Made by a program: the position numbers and the translations under genes. Shown piece by piece: positions 43,429 through 53,349 of a DNA stretch of 64,000 nt (positions are counted from its first letter, which is position 1; each line of letters starts with the position of its first letter). Below the pieces are notes generated by a model, which was not told the DNA's origin, did not search any database, and saw only the letters and a list, made by a program, of their open reading frames with translations. Source of the stretch: Pseudomonadales bacterium (lineage in GTDB: Bacteria > Pseudomonadota > Gammaproteobacteria > Pseudomonadales > DC-out160); contig JAHRWA010000010.1 in NCBI GenBank assembly GCA_019090455.1, positions 62,001 to 126,000 on the forward strand, given 5' to 3'.

Positions 43429-44574
43429 ATGACAAGAAAATTTCGTTTTATACGTGCATCGGTACTCAGTACCCTATCAGTATTTGCTGGACTAGAAGCA
43501 TCACAGGCTGCGTCAGTTGACGAATTGGCTAATACATTAAAACAACAACAACAGCAAATCGATGCCTTAACAACCGCATTGGAACAACAAACAAGCTCAC
43601 CCTTCTCCAATACGAGCCTTGGTGGGTACGGAGAGCATCATTTCTCTCACAGTAAAAAAGGCGATGATGTTATTGATATACATCGTTATGTACTCTTTAT
43701 TAGTCACCAATATTCTGACTCTATTGAATTTATTTCAGAGTTTGAGATTGAACATGGTCTCGTAAATGACACTGCAGACGGTAGCGGCGTAGGCGAAGTC
43801 GAAATTGAGCAAGCTTATATTCAATGGCAAATCAATGCCGATCAAACGCTTAAAATCGGCCAATTTTTAGTCCCCGTTGGCACCATCAATGAAACTCATG
43901 AACCCGATACATTTTACGGTGTTGAACGTAACCCTGTTGAAGCTAAGATCATACCCACGACCTGGTGGGAAGCCGGCGTAATGAATAGCGGCATTATCTC
44001 TGACGGCCTCTCTTACGATGTGGCTTTTCAATCAGGCCTATCGACTACCAGCACGAATATAAGAAGTGGTCGTCAAAAAAATGCCAAAGCCTCTGCTGAA
44101 ACATGGGCGCTAACAGGACGTCTAAAATATACTGGAATAAAAGGTCTAGAAATCGCCTCAACCTTAAATTGGCAGCAAGATCTTAGCCAGGGAACCGCAA
44201 CTGAGTCAGCCGAAGCCTCCTTACTAGAAATCCACGCAATCTACACCTCAGGGTCCTATAGCATAAAAGCGCTACACGCCATGTGGAATGTCGACGGTGA
44301 TATCGCTGAAGCTGATGGTAAAGATGAACAAACGGGGTCCTATATTGAACCCCAATATAAAGTGACTGACAAACTCGGACTATTTGCTCGGTATTCTATT
44401 TGGGATAATGCTGCTGGCAATAACGATGACACAGAAACAACCCAGTACGATATTGGTCTTAACTATTGGTTAGCGGATAGAGTCGTTCTCAAAGCTGATT
44501 GGCAGGACCAGGACAACGCCAATTCTAGCAGCGAAAAAGATGGATTCAATATAGGTGTGGGCTGGAGCTTCTAG
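43429..44574 (+). CDS. Outer-membrane porin, phosphate-selective porin O/P-like
   Basis: 381 residues. Signal peptide (1-27, ending SQAA), a short coiled coil (28-51, with KQQQQQIDAL), then a beta-barrel from SLGGYGEHHFSH to the C-terminal phenylalanine (GVGWSF), the standard BAM signal. Segments QAYIQWQINADQTLKIGQFLVPVG and TTWWEAGVM are typical of OprO/OprP-like porins. It leads a three-gene set with an FMN-binding protein (1-bp overlap) and a PepSY protein. The preceding Fur-like sequence and those partners suggest a metal or reductive uptake role; phosphate is the alternative. Confidence 0.8.
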   Translation: MTRKFRFIRASVLSTLSVFAGLEASQAASVDELANTLKQQQQQIDALTTALEQQTSSPFSNTSLGGYGEHHFSHSKKGDDVIDIHRYVLFISHQYSDSIEFISEFEIEHGLVNDTADGSGVGEVEIEQAYIQWQINADQTLKIGQFLVPVGTINETHEPDTFYGVERNPVEAKIIPTTWWEAGVMNSGIISDGLSYDVAFQSGLSTTSTNIRSGRQKNAKASAETWALTGRLKYTGIKGLEIASTLNWQQDLSQGTATESAEASLLEIHAIYTSGSYSIKALHAMWNVDGDIAEADGKDEQTGSYIEPQYKVTDKLGLFARYSIWDNAAGNNDDTETTQYDIGLNYWLADRVVLKADWQDQDNANSSSEKDGFNIGVGWSF

Positions 44575-45110
44575 TGAGAGCTGCATCTCTCCTTCCAATG
44601 CTATTTCTACTATTGTCATTTTCAGGTGCGGTGCTGGCCAATCAAGGCCAATACAAAACCCGAGATCAGCTGTTAGAAATAGCATTCCCTACCGTTAACG
44701 GCGTTCCCATTGAATATAAAATGGAAACGCTTTGGTTAACGAAAGAAATCAAACAAACTGCAGAGAATATTCTGGGGCACCCTCTCAACATTCTCCGTGT
44801 GCGTTATTGGAAACATGCCAATCGAACCGTATGGATACTGGATGAGATAGGAAAAATAAAACCGATCACCACCGGCGTTATCATCGAGAATGCAAGCATT
44901 CTCTCTTTACATATTTTAGCGTTTAGAGAGTCGAGAGGCTGGGAAGTAAAGTATCCTTTTTTTACAGACCAATTTCTAAATATTGCACTTAATAAAAAAA
45001 GTCGACTTGATAAAAATATTGACGGCATTACGGGTGCTACACTATCCGTTAGAGCCGTATCTAATGTTGCCAGATTGGCCTTGTACTTTCACACTCAAAC
45101 TGATTTATAA
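44574..45110 (+). CDS. Periplasmic FMN-binding domain protein
   Basis: 178 residues from a GTG at 44574 that shares one base with the porin TAG stop and has GGAG six bases upstream; a later ATG at 44598 would still leave a signal peptide. Signal peptide 1-22. The FMN-binding signature DGITGATLS near 150-158 gives T156 as the threonine to which FMN would be linked by a flavin transferase (ApbE family; none in the window). These domains pass electrons in the periplasm. With the PepSY membrane protein next door, a small electron-transfer module, for example for ferric reduction, is a reasonable inference. Confidence 0.8.
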   Translation: MRAASLLPMLFLLLSFSGAVLANQGQYKTRDQLLEIAFPTVNGVPIEYKMETLWLTKEIKQTAENILGHPLNILRVRYWKHANRTVWILDEIGKIKPITTGVIIENASILSLHILAFRESRGWEVKYPFFTDQFLNIALNKKSRLDKNIDGITGATLSVRAVSNVARLALYFHTQTDL

Positions 45111-45113
45111 ACT

Positions 45114-45923
45114 ATGACCCAAGCCCGACGGCCCAAGAGTGTTCGCTATATTATTCTCAATTGGCACCACAGAGTCGGCGCAATTATATCGCTCTTCATT
45201 ATTCTTATTGCCTCCACAGGGATCGCCCTAAATCATACTGACGATCTGACCCTTGATTCAAAGCACATGACCAACCCGCTTATATTGAGTCTTTATGGCA
45301 TTACCTTCCCTAACAGCTCTCTACATTTTCGCACCCAGGATCATTGGCTGACTCTTGTTGGAAGTCGCCTCTATTTTGATTCCCACCCCCTATCTAGCTG
45401 CACTGCCTTAATTGGGTTTAGCTATATCGATTCACAATATGTAGCCGCCTGTCAAAACCAGTTATTGCTTCTAACCGAATCGGGGGACGTGATTGAGTCA
45501 ATCACTGAAACACAGGGGCTACCTATTCCCTTAACATTTATGGGTGTCACCTCTGATACCACCTCTGACAAGACATACCTAAAATTGGCAACACAAGAAG
45601 GACATTATCTTTTCGATCCAGCCCAATTTTCGTGGATACCCCTATCGACAAACAATATGAGCACAGACAAGAAGAACCCCGACAACGGGTGGTCACAACC
45701 CACTCAAGTAACAAACCCCAATTTAGAAGCAATCGAATCAACCTATATCGGCGAGGGCATCAGTTTAGAAAGATTTTTGTTAGACATTCACAGCGGGAGA
45801 CTATTTGGATTCACCGGCGTTATTTTTAATGACTTGTTGGCAATACTATTAATCTTCCTTGCTTTATCTGGGTTCTGGGCTTGGAATACACGCCGGCTCA
45901 GACTGAAGCGAATTCAAAGGTGA
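45114..45923 (+). CDS. PepSY-associated membrane protein
   Basis: 269 residues. Membrane helix near 20-40 (WHHRVGAIISLFIILIASTG, the typical histidine-bearing first helix of the PepSY-TM family), a large periplasmic part, and a C-terminal helix near 232-255 (FNDLLAILLIFLALSGFW). It starts 3 bases after the FMN-protein stop without its own SD, so translation is coupled. The pair of histidines in the first helix could coordinate heme. With the FMN protein it would carry electrons across the inner membrane. Function is inferred. Confidence 0.75.
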   Translation: MTQARRPKSVRYIILNWHHRVGAIISLFIILIASTGIALNHTDDLTLDSKHMTNPLILSLYGITFPNSSLHFRTQDHWLTLVGSRLYFDSHPLSSCTALIGFSYIDSQYVAACQNQLLLLTESGDVIESITETQGLPIPLTFMGVTSDTTSDKTYLKLATQEGHYLFDPAQFSWIPLSTNNMSTDKKNPDNGWSQPTQVTNPNLEAIESTYIGEGISLERFLLDIHSGRLFGFTGVIFNDLLAILLIFLALSGFWAWNTRRLRLKRIQR

Positions 45924-45977
45924 GACGGCCTCTGAATTTTACTAGTGACGACTTTTAGCTTGCTATAGTTACTGCCT

Positions 45978-47282
45978 TTAGCCGGCATTACCAGGCTCCA
46001 TGGCCCATCGAAAAGTGACGTCATATTCCTGTAGTAGCCCGCCAACTGTAATCAGAACTCGCGCCATAGAAATAAACGAGTCGGGTATCACCACTCTGTT
46101 CTTTCTCAATCTTTCTATTACATTCGTTAAGCTATCAGATAAACTTAATTCGTATTTTCTGTCTTTCTGAATATAATTTGAGAGATTTTCCAACGCACTG
46201 GGATCAGCCCCGGAAAACCCTGCCTTTGAAAATAATCCATGCATGCTTGCTCCATCGCCATGTCCCAGCAGTCCCATCAATAACGCCGCATAATTTTTTC
46301 TTTCACTCTCAGACAAAATAGCTAACGCACCGTAATCCAATATAGTGACGCCCTGATTCTCATCGACGACAAAATTTCCAGGGTGGGCATCCGCATGAAA
46401 AACACCAAATTCCATCACCTGCTGCATGTAACTATCCAGAATATACCCCAATACCGTTTTCGCTTGATCTGGATGAGTTTGTAAATATTCAGCTAACGGT
46501 TTGCCTCCTCGCCATTCGGTAACCAGAATTTTATCGGTAGATAATTGATCGTAAAAGCACGGAACCGATATGGAATGGATATGCTTCAATTTAGCGAATT
46601 GAAGCATATTCTTCGCTTCCATCTCAAAATCCAATTCCTCCAAGGTCATTGAAATTAATTGATCAGTCACATGCTTAATATCAATTCCACGAATCAGCGG
46701 GCTAACCAAAATCGCAATGGAACGAAATGCCAAGGCATCTTGCCTAAATCGGTCAACCACTTGCGGAATACGTATTTTCACCGCAACATTTTCGCCCGTT
46801 GCCAAACGTGCTTGATGTACCTGTGCCACCGAAGCTGTCGCCTTGGGTACCTGATTAAATTCAGAAAATCGAGTTTCCCAATTTGCACCCCAAGCCTCCT
46901 CTAAGGTTGGCCTTAATTCTTCAAATAAAATAGGGTCTGCAGAATTTTGTAAGCCTTGCAGCGCAGCAATATATTCAGGAGGCAAGATGTCGGGCCTACA
47001 ACTCAGAAACTGAGCAAACTTAATCCATGTTGCGCCATTTTTTCGGCATACAGCACAGACAATTTCAGCGTTTTTTCGGTGCAGCGTGGATAGATGTTGG
47101 GCTTTCGCCTCCTGGTTCGCATTCACTATTTTCCGCCGGTATCGTCGGTAGCCTCGCTCAACAGCAAGAGCCGCTTTCACCGCTTTCAGGTAACGGTCTC
47201 CACCGTAAACTAGCCCTTTAGCATCTCGCAAAGTCGCTGGAATCGTACCGAGAGTACTGATATGTTTCCGTAATTTAATCAT
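45978..47282 (-). CDS. ABC1/UbiB family atypical kinase
   Basis: 434 residues from ATG 47282; a GTG at 47297 also fits and neither has a clear SD. UbiB-type motifs: WIKFAQFLSCRPDILP (the KxGQ helix, here KFAQ), Ala-rich loop KATASVAQVHQA, VAVKIRIP with the lysine, LEELDFEMEAKNM, FHADAHPGNFVVD and ILDYGAL. UbiB-like proteins are ATPases that support ubiquinone biosynthesis or isoprenoid-lipid handling. No ubi gene flanks it, and the variant KFAQ motif and absence of C-terminal membrane helices separate it from canonical UbiB, so I leave the symbol blank. Confidence 0.85.
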   Translation of the reverse strand: MIKLRKHISTLGTIPATLRDAKGLVYGGDRYLKAVKAALAVERGYRRYRRKIVNANQEAKAQHLSTLHRKNAEIVCAVCRKNGATWIKFAQFLSCRPDILPPEYIAALQGLQNSADPILFEELRPTLEEAWGANWETRFSEFNQVPKATASVAQVHQARLATGENVAVKIRIPQVVDRFRQDALAFRSIAILVSPLIRGIDIKHVTDQLISMTLEELDFEMEAKNMLQFAKLKHIHSISVPCFYDQLSTDKILVTEWRGGKPLAEYLQTHPDQAKTVLGYILDSYMQQVMEFGVFHADAHPGNFVVDENQGVTILDYGALAILSESERKNYAALLMGLLGHGDGASMHGLFSKAGFSGADPSALENLSNYIQKDRKYELSLSDSLTNVIERLRKNRVVIPDSFISMARVLITVGGLLQEYDVTFRWAMEPGNAG

Positions 47283-47376
47283 TTTGATCGGTGCCACGAT
47301 TTTAACGATGCCCCACTGCTCCAGCTAAGAAAGAATGCCCATATTCATTTTAGTCATAATTTGCTCACTAAGCAGC

Positions 47377-47796
47377 CTACGCAATGAATTTTAGTAATTC
47401 ATTTAGAAATCCAAGTTCCCCCTTTCTCATCTGACTCAGTGGGGATTTCCCCTCAAAGAGGGATTCAGTGTTAGGACGCCGAATCCACACTAGACTCGAC
47501 ATTTCGTTCGGTAGGTAGGTTTTTAACGCGTTGAAAATGGCGAGTAGGTATGAAATACGCTTAATCTGTATATTATCGAGCATCACATTTTCACGGTGGG
47601 TGAACCATTGCGCGAACAAATGTCGGGGCGGACTTCCCATTAAATCACTGGCTTCATCGATTGAAAGTTGCCATTTATCACAAATAGCACAAAAGGCCTT
47701 TAAACTAGGCAAACTGAGCTTTTTAGCTAACTGCTGTTGTTGTTGATGCTGTTGATCTTGTTGATCCAAAGACACATTTTGTTTCTGAACAGCCAT
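47377..47796 (-). CDS. Xre/MbcA/ParS-like toxin-binding-domain protein, orphan
   Basis: 139 residues. A Gln-rich N-terminus (10-25, many CAA/CAG codons), a helical middle resembling an Xre-type HTH (FCAICDKWQLSIDEASDLMGS), and a C-terminal block WIRRPNTESLFEGKSPLSQMRKGELGFL that matches the DUF2384 antitoxin/toxin-binding pattern. In type II systems such a protein pairs with a RES-domain toxin. No RES gene lies either side, so it is probably a chromosomal solo regulator. It is read toward the UbiB-family kinase gene, 95 bases before that start. Confidence 0.65.
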   Translation of the reverse strand: MAVQKQNVSLDQQDQQHQQQQQLAKKLSLPSLKAFCAICDKWQLSIDEASDLMGSPPRHLFAQWFTHRENVMLDNIQIKRISYLLAIFNALKTYLPNEMSSLVWIRRPNTESLFEGKSPLSQMRKGELGFLNELLKFIA

Positions 47797-48029
47797 TCAC
47801 TAACCCGTGACAATCATATCTATCATACAAAATCTACTTGTAGACCTATTTGGTAGCCTCATTCATTGCGGTACCGGTGAATTTCACCGAAATCGTCTAT
47901 AAACAAGCACTACTCCTTCAGCTTAGAAGCTTTTTAATAACTACGTAGCTTCTTGGCCTTGCGTCTTCCAAACTGTGAACTAAACATAGGTTACGGAAGT
48001 ATCAGTTTGATGACAAAGACAAGGATAAA

Positions 48030-49130
48030 ATGGGCAAACGTTATAGCGTAGTTTTTCTCAGCGAAGACATCAGCTTGCTAAAGAAAACAGAGGACCAACT
48101 ATCACAAGAAGTCGATTATTACCCCGCTCAATTCTCAGCAGAGGCCGAAAGCAAAGCGCTTAATCACAATGCAGATTTGATTGCGATTGACAGTCGTATT
48201 GCAGGTAATAGGGGTTATGATATTTGTGAAGAGTTCAAAACCCAAAAAGAAACCAGCCATATTGCCATCATGTTACTCGGACATGAAAAGGGCGTCGGTG
48301 AAAAAATTCGAGCACTGGCAAAAGGGTGCGATCAAGCTATATATTACCCGGACTGCAAAGATAACGTATTAGAAAAAGTCGCTAAGACCATTCAGTATCA
48401 TGAAAAACAACAACGAGTTCGAGTCCAACAAATCAATGGCGATGCGATACACGCATTCAATTACAATCAGTTCTATGACGCTTGTTTCAATTGTGAGTCT
48501 GGAGACGACTTAGCTGATCTATTCATATCCGGCGCACAACAACTTAAAATTGAATGTGCCATTCAAATTCGAATGAAAGATAAAACGGTCAATGTAGAAC
48601 TATCAGGATTACCCAATGACATCGACTCATTACTCCTAGCAAACCTGAAGCCCAACACCGAAACAATACCACTGGGTACCAGTATCGTCATCAACCGCCC
48701 TAAAGTCGGGGCCATCGGTAAGAATATGCCGATCACTAGTTATAAACACTACGACTTCATTCAAGAAACATTGGAAGCCATGCTGGATACGATCAATACA
48801 CAAGTCGAGAATCTCGATTTTGAACCGGACGAAACAGCTAACGTCAATCCAGCAAAAGATTTAGTCCAAGTCGCCGGTATCGTTTATTCTTTTTTCTCAA
48901 ATTTTCAGTTAAATGAAAAACCAGAACTGAAGACTGGCGAATTACTAGCGTTGGTGACTAAATCATTAAGTAAATCGCCCTTTACAACCGAGGTTCAACA
49001 TAAAATAAGGGAGCATGTTAAAATCTATATCACTAAGACCATTGATAATTGCAAAAATGACTGCGTCTATGGTGACAATGAACTCGGTAATCTGATGGAA
49101 ATGCTGCGTGCCGCTATCAAATCGGACTAA
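48030..49130 (+). CDS. Pseudo-receiver protein, paralogue of the gene at 42097
   Basis: 366 residues. Receiver-like domain (about 4-115): acidic pair in LSEDIS, aspartate in DLIAIDSRIAGNRGYD, but the conserved Ser/Thr reads LLGH and the conserved lysine is tyrosine (AIYYPD), so signalling by phosphorylation is doubtful. The C-terminal region (FYDACFNCESGDDLADLF onward) aligns with that of the protein at 42097 and matches no named domain I know. Cytoplasmic. Start ATG 48030 with AAGGA upstream. It precedes the transglycosylase gene on the same strand, 33 bases away. Confidence 0.75.
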   Translation: MGKRYSVVFLSEDISLLKKTEDQLSQEVDYYPAQFSAEAESKALNHNADLIAIDSRIAGNRGYDICEEFKTQKETSHIAIMLLGHEKGVGEKIRALAKGCDQAIYYPDCKDNVLEKVAKTIQYHEKQQRVRVQQINGDAIHAFNYNQFYDACFNCESGDDLADLFISGAQQLKIECAIQIRMKDKTVNVELSGLPNDIDSLLLANLKPNTETIPLGTSIVINRPKVGAIGKNMPITSYKHYDFIQETLEAMLDTINTQVENLDFEPDETANVNPAKDLVQVAGIVYSFFSNFQLNEKPELKTGELLALVTKSLSKSPFTTEVQHKIREHVKIYITKTIDNCKNDCVYGDNELGNLMEMLRAAIKSD

Positions 49131-49163
49131 TGAATAAAATTAAAGTAAAATAATAGGTCAGTC

Positions 49164-49820
49164 ATGCAATTTTCACTACTAACTCTCACGCTACCCTCTC
49201 TCGCACTTCTTTCTCTCACACTTTTTGGTGGATTGATTCTCTTTCCCTACAACGCCACTGCAGCAACAATTTACGTTTACAAAGATGCTAAAGGATCTTT
49301 GACTTTTACCGATTCTCCTATCCGTAAAAGAGATTACAAACTGATTTCCACACAATATAAAAATAGCTCACCACAAAATAAATGGAATGGAACAAAACCA
49401 TCAACAAAAAACATAACCAGTCAATACGACCATTACATTAGCGTTGCCGCAAATTCTCACAGCCTAGACCCATCCTTAATTAAAGCGGTTATACATACAG
49501 AGTCGTACTTTAATACCCATGCTCGGTCAACAGCTGGCGCACTAGGCCTCATGCAGCTAATGCCCGCTACTGCAGGCATTTATGATGTAAACGACCCCTA
49601 TAATCCGAAGCAGAATATATTGGCCGGTAGCGAACATTTAAGTTTATTACTCAGAAAATATAATGGCGATTTAGATTTTGCTCTTGCGGCTTACAATGCA
49701 GGAGAAGGAACCGTAAACCGTTACAATGGTATCCCACCCTATAAAGAAACCCGAGACTACGTTGCGAAAGTTAAACGATTGCATCAACGATACAAACTAG
49801 ATCTTTCAGCTATACGCTAA
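49164..49820 (+). CDS. Lytic transglycosylase with DUF4124 N-domain
   Basis: 218 residues. Signal/anchor segment (1-33), a DUF4124-like module (IYVYKDAKGSLTFTDSP near 36-52), then an SLT/Slt70-type domain with catalytic glutamate in VIHTESYFN (about 110-118), STAGALGLMQLMPATA, and ALAAYNAGEGTVNRY. It cleaves peptidoglycan glycan strands, giving 1,6-anhydro ends. It stands convergent with ppsA, with 5 bases between the stops. No secretion or conjugation genes are nearby, so a housekeeping role is likely. Confidence 0.88.
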   Translation: MQFSLLTLTLPSLALLSLTLFGGLILFPYNATAATIYVYKDAKGSLTFTDSPIRKRDYKLISTQYKNSSPQNKWNGTKPSTKNITSQYDHYISVAANSHSLDPSLIKAVIHTESYFNTHARSTAGALGLMQLMPATAGIYDVNDPYNPKQNILAGSEHLSLLLRKYNGDLDFALAAYNAGEGTVNRYNGIPPYKETRDYVAKVKRLHQRYKLDLSAIR

Positions 49821-49825
49821 AATTT

Positions 49826-52213
49826 TCAGCCATCCGCTAACCCTTTCTTCGCTAAAAAGAACCACGTTTCCAAAACTGAATCGGGATTGAGAGACACTGA
49901 ACTAATCCCTTTTTCCATTAACCATTTGGCAAAATCGGGGTAATCAGAAGGACCTTGCCCACAGATGCCAACGTATTTGTCAGCCTTCTGACAGGCGTCA
50001 ATCGCATTGCTCAAAAGTATTTTTATCGCTGGATCGCGTTCATCAAATAAATGCGAAATGATGCCTGAATCACGATCCAAGCCCAAAGTTAGTTGAGTCA
50101 GGTCATTAGAACCAATGGAGAAACCATCAAAATGCTCGAGGAACTGATCTGCCAATAGTGCGTTGGACGGAATCTCACACATCATGATAACCCGTAAACC
50201 GTTTTCTCCGCGCTTTAGACCATTTTCTGACAACAGCTGAATAACCTGCTCGGCTTCTCCCACGGTTCGAACGAAGGGCACCATGATTTCTACATTATTC
50301 AACCCCATTTCTTCCCGAACAAATTTTAATGCCCGGCACTCCAGTTCAAAGCAATCTCGAAAACTATCTGATATGTAGCGAGATGCCCCTCTAAAACCCA
50401 ACATAGGATTTTCCTCATCGGGCTCATGAAGTCGCCCGCCTATTAGATTGGCATATTCATTAGATTTAAAATCAGACAACCTCACAATCACTTTCTTCGG
50501 TGCAAAAGCCGCTGCCAGCGTCGAGATACCTTCAACCAGTTTATCAACATAAAACTCCACCGGCCCCGCATAACCCGCTATCCGGCGATCAACAGATTTT
50601 TTCACATCACTCGGTAACGAACTATAATTTAGTAACGCCTTAGGATGCACGCCTATCATCCGGTTAATGATAAATTCCAGTCTGGCTAGCCCTACGCCTT
50701 GGTTAGGTAACGATTGGAAATCAAAAGCACGATCTGGATTACCTACATTCATCATGATATCGAATGGAATCGCTGGCATGGAATCAACACTATTTCTTTG
50801 TATATCAAACCCGAGACAACCTTCGTAAATAATGCCGGTATCCCCTTCTGCACAGGAAATAGTGACATCCAAGCCATCCTCTAGAACATCAGTGGCATCA
50901 CCACAACCGACAACCGCTGGAATTCCCAGTTCGCGAGCAATAATGGCAGCATGGCAAGTGCGCCCCCCTCGATTCGTCACGATAGCAGAGGCCCTTTTCA
51001 TGATGGGTTCCCAATCGGGATCTGTCATATCCGTCACTAAGACGTCCCCCGGCTGAATCAAATCCATTTCTCGAACACTCATGATTTTCTTTACACTACC
51101 GGAACTAATTTTCTGACCTATGGCTCGACCCTCTAGAATCACCTTGCCCTTTTCTTGCAGTAAATAGCGCTCCATCACGTTTCCACTTCGACTCTTTACG
51201 GTTTCTGGCCGTGCTTGCACAATATAAAGCTTACCGCTATCACCGTCTTTCGCCCATTCGATATCCATGGCCATACCGTAATGAGTCTCTATAACCACCG
51301 CTTGTTTGGCCAATTCAATAATGTCATCGTCAGTAATGGAATAATTTAGTCGATCAATCTCTTCAACATCCACCACTTTCACGGAAACGCCCGTATGGCC
51401 TTTTTCGCCATAAACCATTTTGATGGCTTTACCACCCATATTGCGCCTTAGGATTGCATGCCTATTGTTAGCGAGTGTGGGCTTATGCACGTAAAATTCA
51501 TCGGGATTAACCGCACCTTGCACAATGGTCTCCCCAAGACCATAAGATGAAGTAATGAAAACCACATCCTCAAAACCCGATTCCGTATCGATCGTGAACA
51601 TGACACCCGCCGACCCCGTCTCGCTACGCACCATATGTTGTATGCCCGCAGATAACGCCACAGACTGGTGCTCAAAACCCTGGTGTTCTCGGTAAGAAAT
51701 TGCGCGGTCATTGTAGAGAGAAGCAAACACCTCCTTGATAGAGGTAATAACGTGTTCGATACCACGAATATTCAGAAAGGTTTCTTGCTGCCCCGCAAAG
51801 GACGCCTCAGGCAAATCTTCCGCGGTAGCCGAGGACCGTACAGCCACAGCGACGGCATCGCTACCGGAATTATTTTGAGACGATAGCTTAAGATAAGCAT
51901 CACTTATGGAAAGCTCTAATGACTCAGGTAACGGTGCATCCACCACCCACTGCCGTATCTTTTTGCCCGTCTTTGCCAACGCTTCTAAATCTCGGACATC
52001 TAATTCATCCAACTCCCGATGAATTTTAATACCGAGTCCATCGCTCGCTAAAAAGTCTCTGTAAGCTTGTGCGGTTGTCGCAAATCCATTAGGGACGCTC
52101 ACCCCTAGATTGGTCAGGTTTGATATCATTTCACCAAGAGAGGCATTCTTACCGCCAACTTTTTCAACATCCCCTTTCCCTACATCTTGAAACCAAACAA
52201 CGTAATCTTCCAA
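49826..52213 (-). CDS. ppsA: Phosphoenolpyruvate synthase
   Basis: 795 residues from a TTG at 52213. The family N-terminus (here [15 protein letters not shown]) begins just there, and AGGAGAG sits six bases upstream; the frame runs 20 codons further to another TTG with no support. N-terminal ATP-grasp part ([33 protein letters not shown]), phospho-histidine in [22 protein letters not shown], and the C-terminal PEP/pyruvate barrel ([17 protein letters not shown], then GICGQGPSD). It makes PEP from pyruvate and ATP with release of AMP and phosphate, for gluconeogenesis. Divergent from its regulator ppsR. Confidence 0.95.
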   Translation of the reverse strand: MEDYVVWFQDVGKGDVEKVGGKNASLGEMISNLTNLGVSVPNGFATTAQAYRDFLASDGLGIKIHRELDELDVRDLEALAKTGKKIRQWVVDAPLPESLELSISDAYLKLSSQNNSGSDAVAVAVRSSATAEDLPEASFAGQQETFLNIRGIEHVITSIKEVFASLYNDRAISYREHQGFEHQSVALSAGIQHMVRSETGSAGVMFTIDTESGFEDVVFITSSYGLGETIVQGAVNPDEFYVHKPTLANNRHAILRRNMGGKAIKMVYGEKGHTGVSVKVVDVEEIDRLNYSITDDDIIELAKQAVVIETHYGMAMDIEWAKDGDSGKLYIVQARPETVKSRSGNVMERYLLQEKGKVILEGRAIGQKISSGSVKKIMSVREMDLIQPGDVLVTDMTDPDWEPIMKRASAIVTNRGGRTCHAAIIARELGIPAVVGCGDATDVLEDGLDVTISCAEGDTGIIYEGCLGFDIQRNSVDSMPAIPFDIMMNVGNPDRAFDFQSLPNQGVGLARLEFIINRMIGVHPKALLNYSSLPSDVKKSVDRRIAGYAGPVEFYVDKLVEGISTLAAAFAPKKVIVRLSDFKSNEYANLIGGRLHEPDEENPMLGFRGASRYISDSFRDCFELECRALKFVREEMGLNNVEIMVPFVRTVGEAEQVIQLLSENGLKRGENGLRVIMMCEIPSNALLADQFLEHFDGFSIGSNDLTQLTLGLDRDSGIISHLFDERDPAIKILLSNAIDACQKADKYVGICGQGPSDYPDFAKWLMEKGISSVSLNPDSVLETWFFLAKKGLADG

Positions 52214-52521
52214 GAAATCTCTCCTAACGGTTAAACAAGTAAAAACAAAACGAGTTACCCTAATACGACGCAAACTATATCGAATCTCTCAAGATATTGT
52301 AATCGGAAAGACACACAAGAATCGTTGGCGCACAGTAATCAACCACCCCAAAGCATTTCACAAGTGTTTTCTAAGGGAACCCATGCATTTAGGTCAATAC
52401 CTATATTTACTCCAATACCCATATTTAACCCTATGCAGACATTTAGCAGCAAGATAGACTCGTCGATTACACCTAACCTCCCATAACGCTTTCCCGTCAA
52501 ACAACAACAGGTTGAATCATT
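52214..52521. other. Divergent promoter region ppsA / ppsR with 18-bp repeats
   Basis: 308 bases containing both promoters. Three 18-base units end in ATTTA (52392-52409, 52410-52427 and 52428-52445; for example CTCCAATACCCATATTTA). Their TCCAA and ATTTA elements resemble the repeats upstream of tamA. No clear operator was recognised. Confidence 0.5.
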
Positions 52522-53349
52522 TTGAGTCCTAAACGCAGAGTTTTTTTCCTCTCAGATGGAACCGGTATAACAGCAGAAACCATGGGTAATAGTCTTCTCT
52601 CCCAGTTTGATGACATTGAGTTCGAAAAGGATACGGTGCCATTTATAGACACGGTAGAAAAAGCAGAAAAACAAGTGGAGATCATCAATAAAATAGCCGA
52701 GGAAGATGGCGTTAAGCCCTTGGTTTTCGATACGATGGTCAATCGGGAAGTACGTGACACATTACTGCAATGTAAAGGTTTCACTATCGATATTTTTGGT
52801 GCATTCATTAAGCCTCTGGAAGATGAACTCGAAATTCGATCCTCCCATAGTGTCGGCAAGACTCACTCTATCATCAATTCTGAAAGCTATAAAATCAGAA
52901 TTGAAGCTGTTCATTTTGCATTAGACAATGATGATGGTGCACGCACACGCCATTATGATCAAGCCGACATTATCATCATTGGAGTTTCCAGAAGCGGCAA
53001 AACACCCTCTTGCCTCTACCTTGCAATGCAATTCGGAATTAGAGCTGCTAATTATCCACTAACTGAAGATGACCTTGACGATTTACACATTCCAAAAACA
53101 CTTAAAATCCACAGGAACAAACTATTTGGTTTAAGCATCGACACTGATCGCCTCGTCGCGATTCGTAATGAACGCAAACCTAACAGCAAATATTCATCAT
53201 TCAGACAAGTCGACATGGAGGTTAGGGGTGCGGAGGCGTTGTATGCAAAAGAGCGTATTCCCAGCATTAATACCACACACTACTCGGTGGAAGAGATTTC
53301 TACCCGTATCTTAGCAACAACGGGGTTAGAGCGGCGCATCATTACTTAG
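52522..53349 (+). CDS. ppsR: PEP synthase regulatory protein (bifunctional kinase/phosphorylase, DUF299)
   Basis: 275 residues. Start TTG 52522: the family N-terminus ([19 protein letters not shown]) begins there and no in-frame ATG precedes it; AGG lies about ten bases upstream. P-loop [15 protein letters not shown] near 154-168 and [21 protein letters not shown] near 202. The family inactivates PEP synthase by ADP-dependent phosphorylation of a threonine beside the catalytic histidine and reactivates it by phosphorolysis. That target threonine is visible in ppsA ([10 protein letters not shown]). Divergent from ppsA. A terminator hairpin follows at 53381. Confidence 0.95.
   Translation: MSPKRRVFFLSDGTGITAETMGNSLLSQFDDIEFEKDTVPFIDTVEKAEKQVEIINKIAEEDGVKPLVFDTMVNREVRDTLLQCKGFTIDIFGAFIKPLEDELEIRSSHSVGKTHSIINSESYKIRIEAVHFALDNDDGARTRHYDQADIIIIGVSRSGKTPSCLYLAMQFGIRAANYPLTEDDLDDLHIPKTLKIHRNKLFGLSIDTDRLVAIRNERKPNSKYSSFRQVDMEVRGAEALYAKERIPSINTTHYSVEEISTRILATTGLERRIIT

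Noticed and set aside
47377-47796. Complete toxin-antitoxin pair with the neighbouring gene
   Set aside because: The downstream gene is a UbiB-family kinase and the upstream neighbour a pseudo-receiver; neither resembles a RES or other known toxin.
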